A stretch of 41,334 nucleotides of DNA from Nocardia pseudovaccinii NBRC 100343 (GTDB taxonomy: Bacteria > Actinomycetota > Actinomycetes > Mycobacteriales > Mycobacteriaceae): the NCBI RefSeq assembly GCF_001613225.1, contig NZ_BDBY01000377.1, positions 1 through 41,334 of the forward strand, read 5' to 3'. Under the pieces are notes generated by a model that saw only the letters and a program-made list of their open reading frames with translations, was not told where the DNA came from and made no database searches. How positions within the stretch are numbered: position 1 is the first letter of the stretch; every line of letters starts with the position of its first letter. Of the stretch, positions 23,205 to 32,321 are shown piece by piece. Position numbers and translations under genes: made by a program.

Positions 23205-24161
23205 TCAGTAACCCCGTTTGATATCGATCGGAGCGAGCAGGTCGCGCCCAGTGGTGAAGCGCTGCACATTCGCCCCGACATGGTCCGCGAAAGCCGCGAG
23301 CCGCAGCTGCGGTGGATTCGAATCATGTGGTGTGACAATGGCATTCGGCAGCACCCAGAGCGGGTGGCCATCCGGCAGCGGTTCGGGATCGGTGACATCG
23401 AGACCGGCGCCGCCGATCGCACCGGAGGCCAGTGCGGCCACCAGTGCGTCGGTATCGATGAGGCTGCCGCGCGCCACATTGATCACCCAGGAAGACGGCT
23501 TCAGCCGGGCCAGTTCCTCGGCTCCGACCAGGTGTTTCGTCTCGGGCGTCGCGGGGGCGGCGATAACCACGTGATCGGTGCGCGGCCAGATCCGGGCGAG
23601 ATGTTCGGCCGGAAGGGTCTCGACGGTGTCCGGGATGCCGGGTCCGGTCACCGGGCGGCCCGAACGATTGACGGCGATGATGTGCGCGCCGAGCGGGACG
23701 AGCATGGGAATCAGGGCGCGCCCGATCCCGCCCGCACCGACAATGGTCACCGTCTTGCCGTGCAGTGTGCCGACATGCGGGAAGAAATCGTACTGTCGCC
23801 AACTTCCCGCCCGCAGGTGCTCCGGCAGATAACGCACCCCGGCGAGCAGCAGCATCAGTGCGTGCTCGGCCACGCTCGCGGCGAAAGCGCCTGCGGCGGA
23901 GGTGAATCGAACCTCCGGATGCCGAGCGAGAATGCCCGCGGTGAACCAGTCCTCGACACCGGCCGCGGGCAACTGCACCCATTCGACCGACGGCGGCAAC
24001 TCGTCCGGGAACTCACCTGGCCCACCCGCCCAGATCAAGGCGCGAGCCTGCGGCAGATCCGCGACGGTCGCGCCGCCCTCGACCACGGCCTTGCGCAGCA
24101 ACGTCGGCGCGGGCGTCGACGGGCCGATCGCGACCGGAACCGGAACCTCCGCGGCGCTCAT
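23205..24161 (-). CDS. D-2-hydroxyacid dehydrogenase
   Basis: A 318-residue NAD-dependent enzyme. The cofactor strand VTIVGAGGIGRALIPML lies near 135-150. The catalytic set is visible: Arg in NVARGSLID, Glu in DVTDPEPLPDG, His in VTPHDSN. It interconverts 2-hydroxy and 2-keto acids; the substrate is not evident. ATG 24161 is preceded by GGAGGTCGTC. The longer frame up to 24869 overlaps the upstream gene and is shadow. It lies 122 bp downstream of the LigD-type gene on the same strand. Confidence 0.88.
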   Translation of the reverse strand: MSAAEVPVPVAIGPSTPAPTLLRKAVVEGGATVADLPQARALIWAGGPGEFPDELPPSVEWVQLPAAGVEDWFTAGILARHPEVRFTSAAGAFAASVAEHALMLLLAGVRYLPEHLRAGSWRQYDFFPHVGTLHGKTVTIVGAGGIGRALIPMLVPLGAHIIAVNRSGRPVTGPGIPDTVETLPAEHLARIWPRTDHVVIAAPATPETKHLVGAEELARLKPSSWVINVARGSLIDTDALVAALASGAIGGAGLDVTDPEPLPDGHPLWVLPNAIVTPHDSNPPQLRLAAFADHVGANVQRFTTGRDLLAPIDIKRGY

Positions 24162-24283
24162 GACGACCTCCTGTCCCGGCAAAACCACTGGCACGGCGCC
24201 CGCGGCTGTCTCCGAAGCGAACCGTAGCACCGGTGCCCTTTGTCCGGTTCCAGCCGCCACCCCGTGTGACGATCGTTCGGCGG

Positions 24284-25240
24284 TCAGTCCTCGTCGAGGT
24301 CGACGTCCAGATTGTCGCGTTCGGCCCACTCCAGCAGTTGGTCGATGCGGAACACCGCTTCGTCGATGCCCTCGTGCAGATCGCCGAATTCGGCGAAGCG
24401 GGTGGGGACCGTCTTCATGGTGAAGTCGCGCGGGTCGACGTCGGGTATCTCGTCCCAGCGGACAGGGGTCGAGACCGTCGCCTCCGGGACGCCGCGCACC
24501 GAATAGGCGGCGGCGATGGTGTGGTCGCGGGCGTTCTGGTTGTAGTCGACGAACAGCAGTTTCGGATCGCGGTCCTTGCGCCACCAGGTTGTGGTCACAT
24601 CGTCGGGTGCGCGGCGCTCGACCTCGTGTGCGAAGGCCAATGCCGCCCGGCGAACTTCGGTGAAACCCCACTCCGGCGCGATGCGCACATAGATGTGCAT
24701 GCCCTTGCCCCCGGAGGTTTTCGGCCAGCCGACCGCGCCCAGCTCGTCGAGCACTTCCTGCGCGACGCCCGCGACTCGCTGCACCCGCGACCACGGGCAA
24801 TCCGGCATCGGGTCCAGGTCGATGCGCCATTCGTCGGGACGCTCGGTGTCCTCGCGGCGCGAGTTCCACGGGTGGAACTCGACCGTGGACATCTGCACCG
24901 CCCAGATGACATCGGCCAGCTTGTCCACGCAGAGTTCGTCCGCATGTCGGCTGTAGCGCGGAAAGAAGACGCGCACCGCGGGAATCCAGTCCGGCGCGCC
25001 AGCGGGCAGCCGCTTCTGATGCACCTTGTCACCCGCGAGCCCCTTGGGGAACCGGTGCAGCATGCACGGCCTGTCCCGCAGCGCGCGGACGATGCCGTCG
25101 CCGACGCTCAGGTAGTACTGCACCAGGTCGAGCTTGGTCGCGCCGGACTCCGGGAAGTAGATCCGGTCCGGGTTGGAGATGCGGACGGTGCGGTCGCCGA
25201 CATCGAGTTCGACAGCGGGCGACGCGGACTTGCTGGCCAC
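24284..25240 (-). CDS. LigD-type polymerase/primase-domain protein (NHEJ)
   Basis: About 318 residues covering only the polymerase domain of bacterial LigD. It opens with ISNPDRIYFPESGATKLDLV, then HRFPKG, LADVIWAVQMSTVEFHPW, the catalytic DxD in EWRIDLDPMP, SGGKGMHIYVR and YNQNARDHTIAAAYS. Such stand-alone enzymes add ribo- or deoxynucleotides during end joining or gap filling; mycobacteria carry PolD-type paralogues. There is no ligase, nuclease or Ku gene nearby. GTG 25240 is the best of several weak starts because the recognisable domain begins ~14 residues later. The frame extends to 25516, but that part is MarR shadow. Confidence 0.88.
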   Translation of the reverse strand: MASKSASPAVELDVGDRTVRISNPDRIYFPESGATKLDLVQYYLSVGDGIVRALRDRPCMLHRFPKGLAGDKVHQKRLPAGAPDWIPAVRVFFPRYSRHADELCVDKLADVIWAVQMSTVEFHPWNSRREDTERPDEWRIDLDPMPDCPWSRVQRVAGVAQEVLDELGAVGWPKTSGGKGMHIYVRIAPEWGFTEVRRAALAFAHEVERRAPDDVTTTWWRKDRDPKLLFVDYNQNARDHTIAAAYSVRGVPEATVSTPVRWDEIPDVDPRDFTMKTVPTRFAEFGDLHEGIDEAVFRIDQLLEWAERDNLDVDLDED

Positions 25241-25298
25241 CTGTCCGACGATAACGGCTCGGTGGGTCCGCCGCCCGCATCCGCGTGATATACAGCTC

Positions 25299-25326
25299 AA
25301 ACTGTTTAGTTGAAACTGTACAGTTG
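25299..25326. promoter_or_regulatory. tandem MarR operator
   Basis: Two 14-bp units stand side by side: AAACTGTTTAGTTG (25299-25312) and AAACTGTACAGTTG (25313-25326). The second contains the perfect palindrome AACTGTACAGTT (25314-25325). They overlap a plausible promoter for the plus-strand MarR gene: TTGAAA at 25310-25315, a 17-bp gap, GATAAA at 25333-25338. A MarR dimer bound here would shut off its own operon. Confidence 0.7.
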
Positions 25327-25352
25327 AGACTGGATAAATTAGGGTCGATGGC

Positions 25353-25793
25353 ATGGACGAGAAGATCTCCGAATCGGCCGTCCGAGCCGCCAGTGAGGTG
25401 CGGGTGGTCGTCGGCAGGCTGCGGCGGCGCCTGCGCGAACTGGCCGCCGATGACGACCTCACCCCCTCGCAGGCGGCGGTACTGAGTCGCTTGGACCGAG
25501 ACGGTGCGGCATCCACCAGTGATCTGGCGGCGGCCGAACGGGTGCGGCCGCAGTCGATGGCGATGACCGTAGCGGCGCTGGATCGCTACGGATTCGTGGA
25601 GCGTCGTCCGGATCCCACGGACGGGCGCAGGCAATTGCTGTCGCTGACCGACGCGGGCCGTGAGCGATTGAAGGGCGACCGGCGGGTGCGTCAGGAGTGG
25701 TTGGCGCGCACACTGCACGAGCGGTACACGGAGGCGCAGCGACGCACCATCCTCGAGGCACTGGCACTGCTCGACGATGTGGCGCAATCATGA
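25353..25793 (+). CDS. MarR-family transcriptional repressor
   Basis: A 146-residue winged-helix protein: LTPSQAAVLSRLDRDGAAS, then DLAAAERVRPQSMAMTVAAL (recognition helix), then the wing VERRPDPTDGRRQLLSLTDAG. MarR proteins usually repress a neighbouring efflux pump and let go on binding a phenolic or other toxic ligand. It overlaps the MFS transporter by ATGA, and the tandem AACTGT operator sits over its promoter. The predicted leader is very short. Confidence 0.9.
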   Translation: MDEKISESAVRAASEVRVVVGRLRRRLRELAADDDLTPSQAAVLSRLDRDGAASTSDLAAAERVRPQSMAMTVAALDRYGFVERRPDPTDGRRQLLSLTDAGRERLKGDRRVRQEWLARTLHERYTEAQRRTILEALALLDDVAQS

Positions 25794-27193
25794 CGGCGAT
25801 CGAGGAGCACTCCGAATCATTTACTGAGGTAAGGGGATTCGATCGCAGGCTGATCGCGCCGATGCTTCTCGGCTCGATTCTGAATCCGATCAACTCCTCG
25901 ATGCTGGCGGTGGCGCTGGTGCCGATCGGCAAGGCGTTCGGCGCGCCGCCGTCGGAAACCATCTGGCTGGTGTCGGCGCTGTATCTGGCCACCGCGGTCG
26001 GGCAGCCGGTGGTCGGGCGGCTCGTCGACCGATACGGACCGCGCACGCTCTATCTGCTCGGCACGGCTTTGGTCGGTATCGCGGGCGTACTCGGTGCCTT
26101 CGCACCTGGGCTAGGTGTCCTGATCCTGTCCAGAGTGCTGCTCGGCTTCGGCACCTCCGCGGCATATCCGGCCTCGATGTTCTTGTTGCGCAGCGAATCC
26201 GAGCGCACCGGGTCGCAGAGCCCGGCCGGGGTGCTCGCCATGTTGTCGATCGCCAATCAGGTGATGGCGGTGGTCGGGCCGACGCTGGGTGGGGCGCTGA
26301 TCGGTATCGGCGGTTGGCATCTGATCTTCAGCGTCAATGTGCCGTTGTCGCTGGCCTCTCTGGTGCTCGGGCGGATGAGTTTGCCCGAATTGGCCGAGTT
26401 GCCCGCGAGCGTGCGGGCACGGCAGGGCGGTGGCGTGGATATCACCGGAATGGTGTTGTTCGCGGGAACGCTTGTCGGTGCGATGCTGTTTCTGATGAAA
26501 CCGGCTGTCGCGCACTGGTATCTGCTCGTGCTCGCCGGTGTGGTCGGTATCGGATTCGTGCTGCGGGAGCTGCGCGCGGCCCAGCCGTTCATCGATCTGC
26601 GAATGCTCGGCGGCAATGCGCCGTTGCTGGCCACCTATGGCCGTCAGGTGCTCGCCTTCGTCACGGCTTATGCCTTCCTGTACGGCTTTACGCAATGGCT
26701 GGAGGAGGGACGGTCGCTGAGTGCGTCCGTGGCCGGACTGGTGCTTTTGCCGATGTCGTTGAGCGCCATCGCGATTACCGCGATCACCGGGCGGCGTCAC
26801 CAGGTGCGCGGCAAACTCGTCGCCGGTGGTCTGCTGCAAGTCGCGGCGTGCGCGTGCCTGCTGTTACTCGATCCGCACACCGGGTTCTGGCTGCTCGTGG
26901 TGGTCGGTGTGCTGAGCGGCCTGCCGCAGGGACTGAACGGGCTTGCCAATCAGAACGCCCTGTACCACCAGGCCGATCCGGCGCGGATGGCGTCGTCGGC
27001 CGGATTATTGCGCACCGGAACGTATCTCGGTGCGCTGATCGCGGCGGCGGCGAATGCGGCGGTATTCCCGCACGCCGCGGACAGTGCTGGAGTGCACGAG
27101 CTCGCACTGTTGCTGCTCGTCGTCTCGGTGCTGCTGGTCATCGTCACGCTCGCCGACCGCTCGCTCGCGCGGGTGGGACGCGACTCCGCTTGA
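25790..27193 (+). CDS. MFS drug-efflux transporter
   Basis: A 467-residue membrane protein with about 12-14 hydrophobic segments. The loop VVGRLVDRYGPRTLYLLG is the MFS motif A (GxxxDRxGRR-like). NPINSSMLAVALVPIG in the first helix resembles the EmrB/QacA drug:proton antiporters. It likely exports a toxic small molecule from the cytoplasm under control of the coupled MarR protein. The start overlaps the MarR stop. Confidence 0.88.
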   Translation: MTAIEEHSESFTEVRGFDRRLIAPMLLGSILNPINSSMLAVALVPIGKAFGAPPSETIWLVSALYLATAVGQPVVGRLVDRYGPRTLYLLGTALVGIAGVLGAFAPGLGVLILSRVLLGFGTSAAYPASMFLLRSESERTGSQSPAGVLAMLSIANQVMAVVGPTLGGALIGIGGWHLIFSVNVPLSLASLVLGRMSLPELAELPASVRARQGGGVDITGMVLFAGTLVGAMLFLMKPAVAHWYLLVLAGVVGIGFVLRELRAAQPFIDLRMLGGNAPLLATYGRQVLAFVTAYAFLYGFTQWLEEGRSLSASVAGLVLLPMSLSAIAITAITGRRHQVRGKLVAGGLLQVAACACLLLLDPHTGFWLLVVVGVLSGLPQGLNGLANQNALYHQADPARMASSAGLLRTGTYLGALIAAAANAAVFPHAADSAGVHELALLLLVVSVLLVIVTLADRSLARVGRDSA

Positions 27194-27236
27194 ACTCGTT
27201 ATGTCCCAAGATAATTCAGCTCAGAAAGGGTAATTC

Positions 27237-27818
27237 ATGCCGGTCACCACACTCGACGAGCGCACCGCCCTGGTCGTCATCGACCTTCAGCAAGGCATTG
27301 TCGCCGCACCGCGCAAACCGCATTCGGCTGCCGCGGTCATCGAGAATTCCGCCGCACTCGCCCACGCGTTCCGGGAGCACGGCCTGCCGGTCGTGCTCGT
27401 CCGCGTCTCGTTCGCGCTCGATGGTGCCGATCAGGTGAAGGGGCGCAATGAATTTCCGTATCCGGGCGGAAATCCGCCCGAGGGTTGGGACCGGATCGTG
27501 GACGAGCTCACCGGCCATCCGGAGGATATCCATGTCACCAAGCGCAACTGGGGCGCGTTCTACGGCACCGACCTCGATCTGCAACTGCGTCGCCGCGGCA
27601 TCACCCAGATCGTGCTGGCCGGAATCGCCACCAGCATCGGCGTCGAATCCACCGCCCGCGCCGCGCACGAACACGGCTACCACGTCACCCTGGCCGTCGA
27701 CGCCATGACCGACTCGGACGCCGAGGCCCACCAGCACAGCATCAGCAAGATCTTCCCGCGCCTCGGCGAAACCGGCAGCACCGCCGAGATCGTCGAACTA
27801 CTCGCCGCGACCCGCTGA
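27237..27818 (+). CDS. isochorismatase-family hydrolase lacking the catalytic Cys
   Basis: A 193-residue protein with the Asp of the family in LVVIDLQQG and the Lys in VTKRNWGAF. The third catalytic position, usually Cys, falls in AGIATSIGVESTAR, where Gly is present. Cys-less members include true isochorismatases, which use a different mechanism from the Cys-dependent amidases, but the Gly alone does not define the substrate. It follows the MFS gene after 43 bp with a GAAAGGG site and may be co-expressed with it. Confidence 0.85.
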   Translation: MPVTTLDERTALVVIDLQQGIVAAPRKPHSAAAVIENSAALAHAFREHGLPVVLVRVSFALDGADQVKGRNEFPYPGGNPPEGWDRIVDELTGHPEDIHVTKRNWGAFYGTDLDLQLRRRGITQIVLAGIATSIGVESTARAAHEHGYHVTLAVDAMTDSDAEAHQHSISKIFPRLGETGSTAEIVELLAATR

Positions 27819-27881
27819 CCCGCGGCTTCGCCGGTTGTGAACACCGATGCCATCCGAGTCGAAGGGGCGCACACTGGCGAG

Positions 27882-28091
27882 ATGATGACCAAGCTGATGC
27901 GAGCGATTCGTCGACTGTTCGGCCGGGGCGCGGTGCCCGCCGGTGGTGATCAGGGGCCAGGTGAGGCCGGTGGCGGTGCCGCGGGCGTCCGGGAGCCGCG
28001 CAGGCCGATACCCCCGGATACCCGCCTGAGCGACACTGTGCGGATCGAGCCGGATCCGCCGACGCTTCGACTACCGGACGCGCGCCAGTAG
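27882..28091 (+). CDS. small basic/Pro-rich hypothetical protein
   Basis: A 69-residue ORF, MMTKLMRAIRRLFGRG at the start (a short amphipathic basic helix), then Gly/Pro-rich and acidic. GGCGAG lies just before ATG 27882; GTG 27837 is an alternative. Not recognised; moderate chance of being non-coding. Confidence 0.35.
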   Translation: MMTKLMRAIRRLFGRGAVPAGGDQGPGEAGGGAAGVREPRRPIPPDTRLSDTVRIEPDPPTLRLPDARQ

Positions 28092-28120
28092 GGCGTGTCC
28101 GGTAATGACCGATCGCGGGA

Positions 28121-28315
28121 TCAATCGGGCCTGCGCAGTTCCGGCATGGGTGGTAGCTCGGTAGTATCGGCCATCGGGTCGATGTGCTGTTTGTCCAAGG
28201 ATTCGAAGAATGCCTCGGCGGAGCCGTACCGCGCTTTGACCTCTTCTAACAGCCGTTTTGCGGGCAGGTTCGAGTACATGGGCATATCGTGACCGATAAT
28301 TCTGGTCCGGAACAT
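28121..28315 (-). CDS. small hypothetical protein
   Basis: A 64-residue ORF on the minus strand: a basic start, a helix (LPAKRLLEEVKARYGSAEAFFESL) and a Pro-rich end. No ribosome site is seen before ATG 28315; ATG 28285 is an alternative. The upstream 30 bp are AT-rich for this genome and include the palindrome caaatatttg (28324-28333), so a short-leader or leaderless transcript is possible. Family not recognised. Confidence 0.45.
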   Translation of the reverse strand: MFRTRIIGHDMPMYSNLPAKRLLEEVKARYGSAEAFFESLDKQHIDPMADTTELPPMPELRRPD

Positions 28316-28485
28316 TAGTTAGCCAAATATTTGCCACATTGTTAGTTGTGGTGGCGGACCGCTGCGGCTTCGCCAGGATCCGCGGCGACCGAATGCGTGG
28401 GGCAGATCCGCGATGATCACCTACGCCGGTAATCCGGTGCTGTCGACATCCCAGCGCGGCAAACATCGGGCTCGCGGACGTGAGT

Positions 28486-30651
28486 CTAGGTTTGCGTGGC
28501 GAGTGTGAACGGCAGCACTGCCGGTGCTCCCGCGTTGCGCAGCGCATAGGCGGCCACGGTCAGCGTCCATCCGGTATCGGAGAGTGCGTCGACGAGCAGG
28601 ATCGGACCGTCCACCGAACTCAGGTCCGGGATCAGCCAGGAGTCGAACAATCCGGCCACCCGATGTGCCGAGTTCGCCGCGGACACCGGCGGCCGGTCCG
28701 GACGCAATTGCAAGGTGCCGAGGTCACGCAGACGACCGACCTCGGCGAGGCGGGCGGCGAGGGTGGCGGTGAGTACCGGATAGCGGTGCGATTCGAGGGC
28801 CATGACCGCGATCGGTCGCGTCGTCCAATCCCATTCGCGCAGCACTGCGATACAGGCGTCGAAGACCGCATCCGGAACCGGATCGTCGGGCGCGTCCAGC
28901 AGGGCGCGCAGGCGCTGACCCCAGCCGAGATCGGTGAGCCGACCCAGCGCACGTCCGGTCTCCGCGCCGTTGGTGATCTTGCCGGACAACGGAATACCGA
29001 GTTTCGCCATCCCGGTCGGCCACTGCTTACGCGGGGCGAGATCGAGGCCGGGACGGTCCAGCCGGGCGCGGGTCGCGGCGATGGCCGAGGAATCGATGGT
29101 GGTATCGAGGCGAGTCCCGGTGCAGTTGTCGCAGCGCCCGCACCCGGGCGCGTCGGCCTCGAGTGCGGGCAGGCCGGGATCGTCGAGTTGGCGGCGCAGG
29201 AATTGCATCCGGCAGCCGGTGGTGCGCTGATAGTCGATCATCGCCTGCTGTTCGACCTCACGGGCCGCGGCGAGACGTTCGTAGCGTTCGGTGTCGTAGA
29301 CCCACGGCTGCCCGGTGGCGATCCAGCCACCGCGGACCCGCCGCACCGCGCCGTCCACATCGAGCACCTTGAGCACCATTTCCAGGCGCGAGCGATTCAG
29401 CTCGACCATGGGCTCGAGCGCGACGGTCGACATGGCCCGGTCGAAATCCAGTGCGTCGAGTACCGAGCGCACGATGTGTTCGCGTGGAAAGGCAACGGAG
29501 GCAAAGTAACTCCAGATCCTGGCATCCTCCGGGCCGGGCAGCAGCACCACCTCGGCGCGATCGGTGCCACGACCGGCACGACCCACCTGCTGGTAGTAGG
29601 CGATGGGGGAGGACGGCGCACCGACGTGCACCACGAAACCCAGGTCGGGTTTGTCGAAGCCCATGCCCAGCGCCGAGGTGGCGATGAGCGCCTTCACCTC
29701 GTTGTTCAGCAGTGCCGCCTCCAGTGCCTCGCGTTCGGCGGTATCGGTCTGCCCGGTGTAGGCGGCGACATTGTGTCCGTGCGAATTCAGCACGTCGGCG
29801 AGGTCGTGCGCGGCGGCGACCGTGAGGGTGTAGACGATGCCGGAGCCTGCCAGCTCGCCGAGGTGTCCGCTGAGCCATGCGGTGCGCTCGACGGCGTCGT
29901 CGAAACGCACCACCGACATGTGCAGCGATTCGCGATCCAAGGTTCCCCGCAGGACCAACGGGGGTGGCAAGCCGACGGAGTCGGCGGGGTGGGTAGACGC
30001 AGCGTCGGTGCCGATCTGGGTGGCGACATCGGTGACCACCCGATCGTTGGCGGTCGCGGTGGTGGCCAGCACCGGCACATCGGAGCCGAGATCGGCGATC
30101 AGGGTGCGGATGCGGCGGTAGTCGGGCCGGAAATCGTGCCCCCAGTCCGAGACGCAGTGCGCCTCATCGATCACGACCAGTCCGGCGTCGGCGGCCAGCT
30201 TGGGCAATACCTGGTCGCGGAAGTCCGGATTGTTCAGTCTTTCCGGGCTGACCAGCAGCACATCCACCTCGCCCGCCGCCACCCGATCGTGGATCTCATC
30301 CCATTCGGTGACATTGCCGGAGTTGATGGTCGCCGCGACCACACCCGCCCGCTCGGCGGCAGCGACCTGGTTGCGCATCAGCGCCAGCAGCGGCGACACG
30401 ATCACGGTGGGCCCGCGCCCCGCCCGCCGCAGCAGCTTGGCCGCGATGAAATACACCGCCGACTTACCCCAGCCGGTGCGCTGGACCACGAGGGCCCGCC
30501 GCCGCTGCACGATCAGCGCCTCGATCGCCGTCCACTGATCCTCGCGCAATCTCGCCTGCGGTCCCGCGAGGTCGCGCAGCAGCTCTTCGGCCCGTTCCCG
30601 CAGATCGGGCGCGGTGAGGTCGATCGCTGAAGTACCGGCCGCGGTGGTCAT
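28486..30651 (-). CDS. RecQ-family DNA helicase with phosphoribosyltransferase-like C-terminus
   Basis: A 721-residue SF2 helicase. Walker A is in QRTGWGKSAVYF, the DEAH box is VIDEAHCVSDWGHDFRPDY, and motif VI includes YYQQVGRAGRGTDRAEVVL. A zinc-binding set (GCRMQFLRRQL, GCGRCDNCTG) follows, as in RecQ. The final ~70 residues contain GPILLVDALSDTGWTLTVAA, resembling the PRPP loop of phosphoribosyltransferases (VLLVDDxxTTGxT). Many actinobacterial RecQ-like proteins carry such a tail; its role is unclear. ATG 30651 has GGAGCGC upstream. It unwinds 3'-5' DNA structures in repair. Confidence 0.9.
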   Translation of the reverse strand: MTTAAGTSAIDLTAPDLRERAEELLRDLAGPQARLREDQWTAIEALIVQRRRALVVQRTGWGKSAVYFIAAKLLRRAGRGPTVIVSPLLALMRNQVAAAERAGVVAATINSGNVTEWDEIHDRVAAGEVDVLLVSPERLNNPDFRDQVLPKLAADAGLVVIDEAHCVSDWGHDFRPDYRRIRTLIADLGSDVPVLATTATANDRVVTDVATQIGTDAASTHPADSVGLPPPLVLRGTLDRESLHMSVVRFDDAVERTAWLSGHLGELAGSGIVYTLTVAAAHDLADVLNSHGHNVAAYTGQTDTAEREALEAALLNNEVKALIATSALGMGFDKPDLGFVVHVGAPSSPIAYYQQVGRAGRGTDRAEVVLLPGPEDARIWSYFASVAFPREHIVRSVLDALDFDRAMSTVALEPMVELNRSRLEMVLKVLDVDGAVRRVRGGWIATGQPWVYDTERYERLAAAREVEQQAMIDYQRTTGCRMQFLRRQLDDPGLPALEADAPGCGRCDNCTGTRLDTTIDSSAIAATRARLDRPGLDLAPRKQWPTGMAKLGIPLSGKITNGAETGRALGRLTDLGWGQRLRALLDAPDDPVPDAVFDACIAVLREWDWTTRPIAVMALESHRYPVLTATLAARLAEVGRLRDLGTLQLRPDRPPVSAANSAHRVAGLFDSWLIPDLSSVDGPILLVDALSDTGWTLTVAAYALRNAGAPAVLPFTLATQT

Positions 30652-30776
30652 GCGCTCCATCGTGCCTGATGCCACCGACATCGATCCTGACGACCGTGCC
30701 GCGCGGGGCGCACCCTGTGGATTCGCACCGGCGACCGGCACCCAGCCGAAACGGCGAAATATCCCTGGGCAACGGA

Positions 30777-30795
30777 CAATAGAGTGAGACTATTG
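30777..30795. promoter_or_regulatory. inverted repeat upstream of a small membrane protein gene
   Basis: CAATAG and CTATTG (perfect 6-bp arms, 7-bp gap) lie 33 bp before ATG 30828, in the region shared with the divergent recQ-like gene. It could be a small operator; the unusually AT-rich arms stand out from the background. Confidence 0.35.
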
Positions 30796-30827
30796 CTCCG
30801 CACCGTGGGACCGCGCAGGAGGCAGCC

Positions 30828-31310
30828 ATGACCAACTACGAGCCGCCGCCGGGATGGGCGCCACCCGGTGCTCAATTCCGCAGTACCGGTGGATTCGGGC
30901 GGACCGTTTTCGGCATACTGACCGGTCTGGTGGTGACCCCGGTCGGGATCGGACTAGCAGCGCATGCGGCGCTCGATACCCGGCAGTGGGTCATTCTCGG
31001 ATCCGCGGCCAATCGGGCGGGATCGACGTTCCAGATCGTCGGTGGGGCGCTTCTATTGCTCCTCGTGGCGGCGCTGGCCGCGTATGCACCGGCCGGAACA
31101 GTGCTGGCCGGTCTGGTGTGGGGTGTGGTGCCGGGATTCGTGTACTTCCTGTTCCCGGACGACACCTGGCGGATCATTCACGACGACCTGCCGATGTTGT
31201 CCGATGAGATGCGGTTAGCACTGATCACCTGGGTGACGAGTGGATACGCGTTCATTCTCGGCGTCTTGCTGCTCGGTGCGGGCGTCGCGGGTACGATGCG
31301 GCGGCGCTGA
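30828..31310 (+). CDS. small four-helix membrane protein
   Basis: A 160-residue protein with a Pro-rich cytoplasmic start (YEPPPGWAPPG) and four hydrophobic segments, about residues 28-48, 62-88, 92-108 and 133-155, ending in a basic MRRR tail. An AGGAGGCAGCC site precedes the ATG. No recognised domain. Proteins starting with such Pro-rich segments are common in actinobacteria and usually uncharacterised. Confidence 0.7.
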   Translation: MTNYEPPPGWAPPGAQFRSTGGFGRTVFGILTGLVVTPVGIGLAAHAALDTRQWVILGSAANRAGSTFQIVGGALLLLLVAALAAYAPAGTVLAGLVWGVVPGFVYFLFPDDTWRIIHDDLPMLSDEMRLALITWVTSGYAFILGVLLLGAGVAGTMRRR

Positions 31311-31360
31311 TTAGTTAGGACGAATTGCGTTGGTGGCCAATGTAATTCACCTATGTTTGG

Positions 31361-31453
31361 GTCGATTTCCGCTCTACTCTGTGAGTTTCATTGACGACAT
31401 CCGCATCCCCACGCAGCTCCCCCTCGGTCTATGCGATCAGATCGGCGACCGGG
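31361..31453 (-). pseudogene. decayed duplicate of the rtcB 3' end
   Basis: On the minus strand this reads V-A-D-L-I-A-stop-T-E-G, then ELRGDADVV and NE, aligning with VADLIAQTEG...DAGVVDE near the end of the intact rtcB at 32362. At DNA level 31421-31450 matches 32501-32530 at 26 of 30 positions; the rest aligns more loosely with a 3-bp gap, back to gtcgatttcc at 31361 versus gtcgatgtcc at 32437. The copy stops abruptly at about 31453, next to the homing endonuclease gene. It is probably the displaced original rtcB end. Confidence 0.8.
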
Positions 31454-31503
31454 GGTTCTTGAAAGCGGTGTTTGATACCTAAAAGGAATGGCACGATGGC
31501 CCC

Positions 31504-32312
31504 ATGCTGGACCCTACGATTCCTGCTGTTGCGTACATCATTGGCCTTCTCCAGACAGATGGAACCCATGAGGGGAGTCTTGACGGTAAGGGGCGAGTGT
31601 CCCTTGAACTGGCGATTCGAGACGAGGATGTCCTGCCGCGTATCGCTGAGGTGCTCCCGTGTAGTTCGTCGATCGGCCACCGGACACGTGCTACCAACTT
31701 CGAAGATCACTATCAGACCGCCACGTTGCGGTTCTACGATCAAGGCGTCCGCCGGGCGATTGCCAACTTGGGCGTATCGGTAGGCAAAAAGACCCGAACA
31801 ATTCGACCCCCTGTCGCACCATTTGCCACTGCTGACTATCTACGAGGTCTCCTCGACGGAGACGGCTCAGTCGGCTTCACTCGCAAGGGTGAACCATTCA
31901 TAAGCTTCGTGACCGCCAGTCCAGCTGCGGCTGAGTTCTTTTGCCACGTGATACAAACCGTCTGTGGGGTCACGAGGACGGCACGCCCGAATCAGCGGGA
32001 CGGTGTCTCCAATGTCATGGTTCTAAACGTGGCAGCTGCGAAACTTGCAGCATGGTTTGGTATTCGCCGGATGCGCTCGGCTTGGAACGGAAGTACACGG
32101 CCGCTAGACAAGTCGCTGCATGGGCACCGGCCATCGAGAAAGCGGGACGTTATGGCGTGACCAGGACGCCATGGACAGCTCACGACGACCAGATCGTTCT
32201 CAGCCATGGGCAAGCAGTGGCTGCCGAAATTCTGGGACGCACAGTTTCCAGCGTGTCGGTCCGCAAGTGGCGGCTCCGTAATATGGCAACACAGCACCTT
32301 GGATATCACTGA
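31504..32312 (+). pseudogene. LAGLIDADG homing endonuclease, split by a frameshift
   Basis: The first frame (31504-32160, 218 codons) has two LAGLIDADG helices: YIIGLLQTDG ending with Asp19, and YLRGLLDGDGSV with Asp120, so both metal-binding acids are kept. Near 32052-32060 the family-like sequence moves to another frame: WYSPDALGLERKY followed by WTAHDDQIVLSHGQ and AAEILGRTVSSVSVRKWRLR, a C-terminal helix-turn-helix, ending at 32312. A 1-base loss, or -1 frameshifting, would join them into ~269 residues. The segment is visibly richer in A and T than its neighbours. No intein splice motifs are seen. It converges on rtcB and is flanked by a decayed rtcB copy. Confidence 0.85.
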
Positions 32313-32321
32313 GCTCACTCG

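Noticed and set aside
28480..30630. A 716-codon plus-strand ORF
   Set aside because: It is the exact antisense of the RecQ helicase, which has all its motifs; the plus-strand product is Gly/His/Arg-rich without any domain.
31504..32312. An intein in RtcB
   Set aside because: The endonuclease is on the opposite strand outside the rtcB frame, and no splicing motifs are present.
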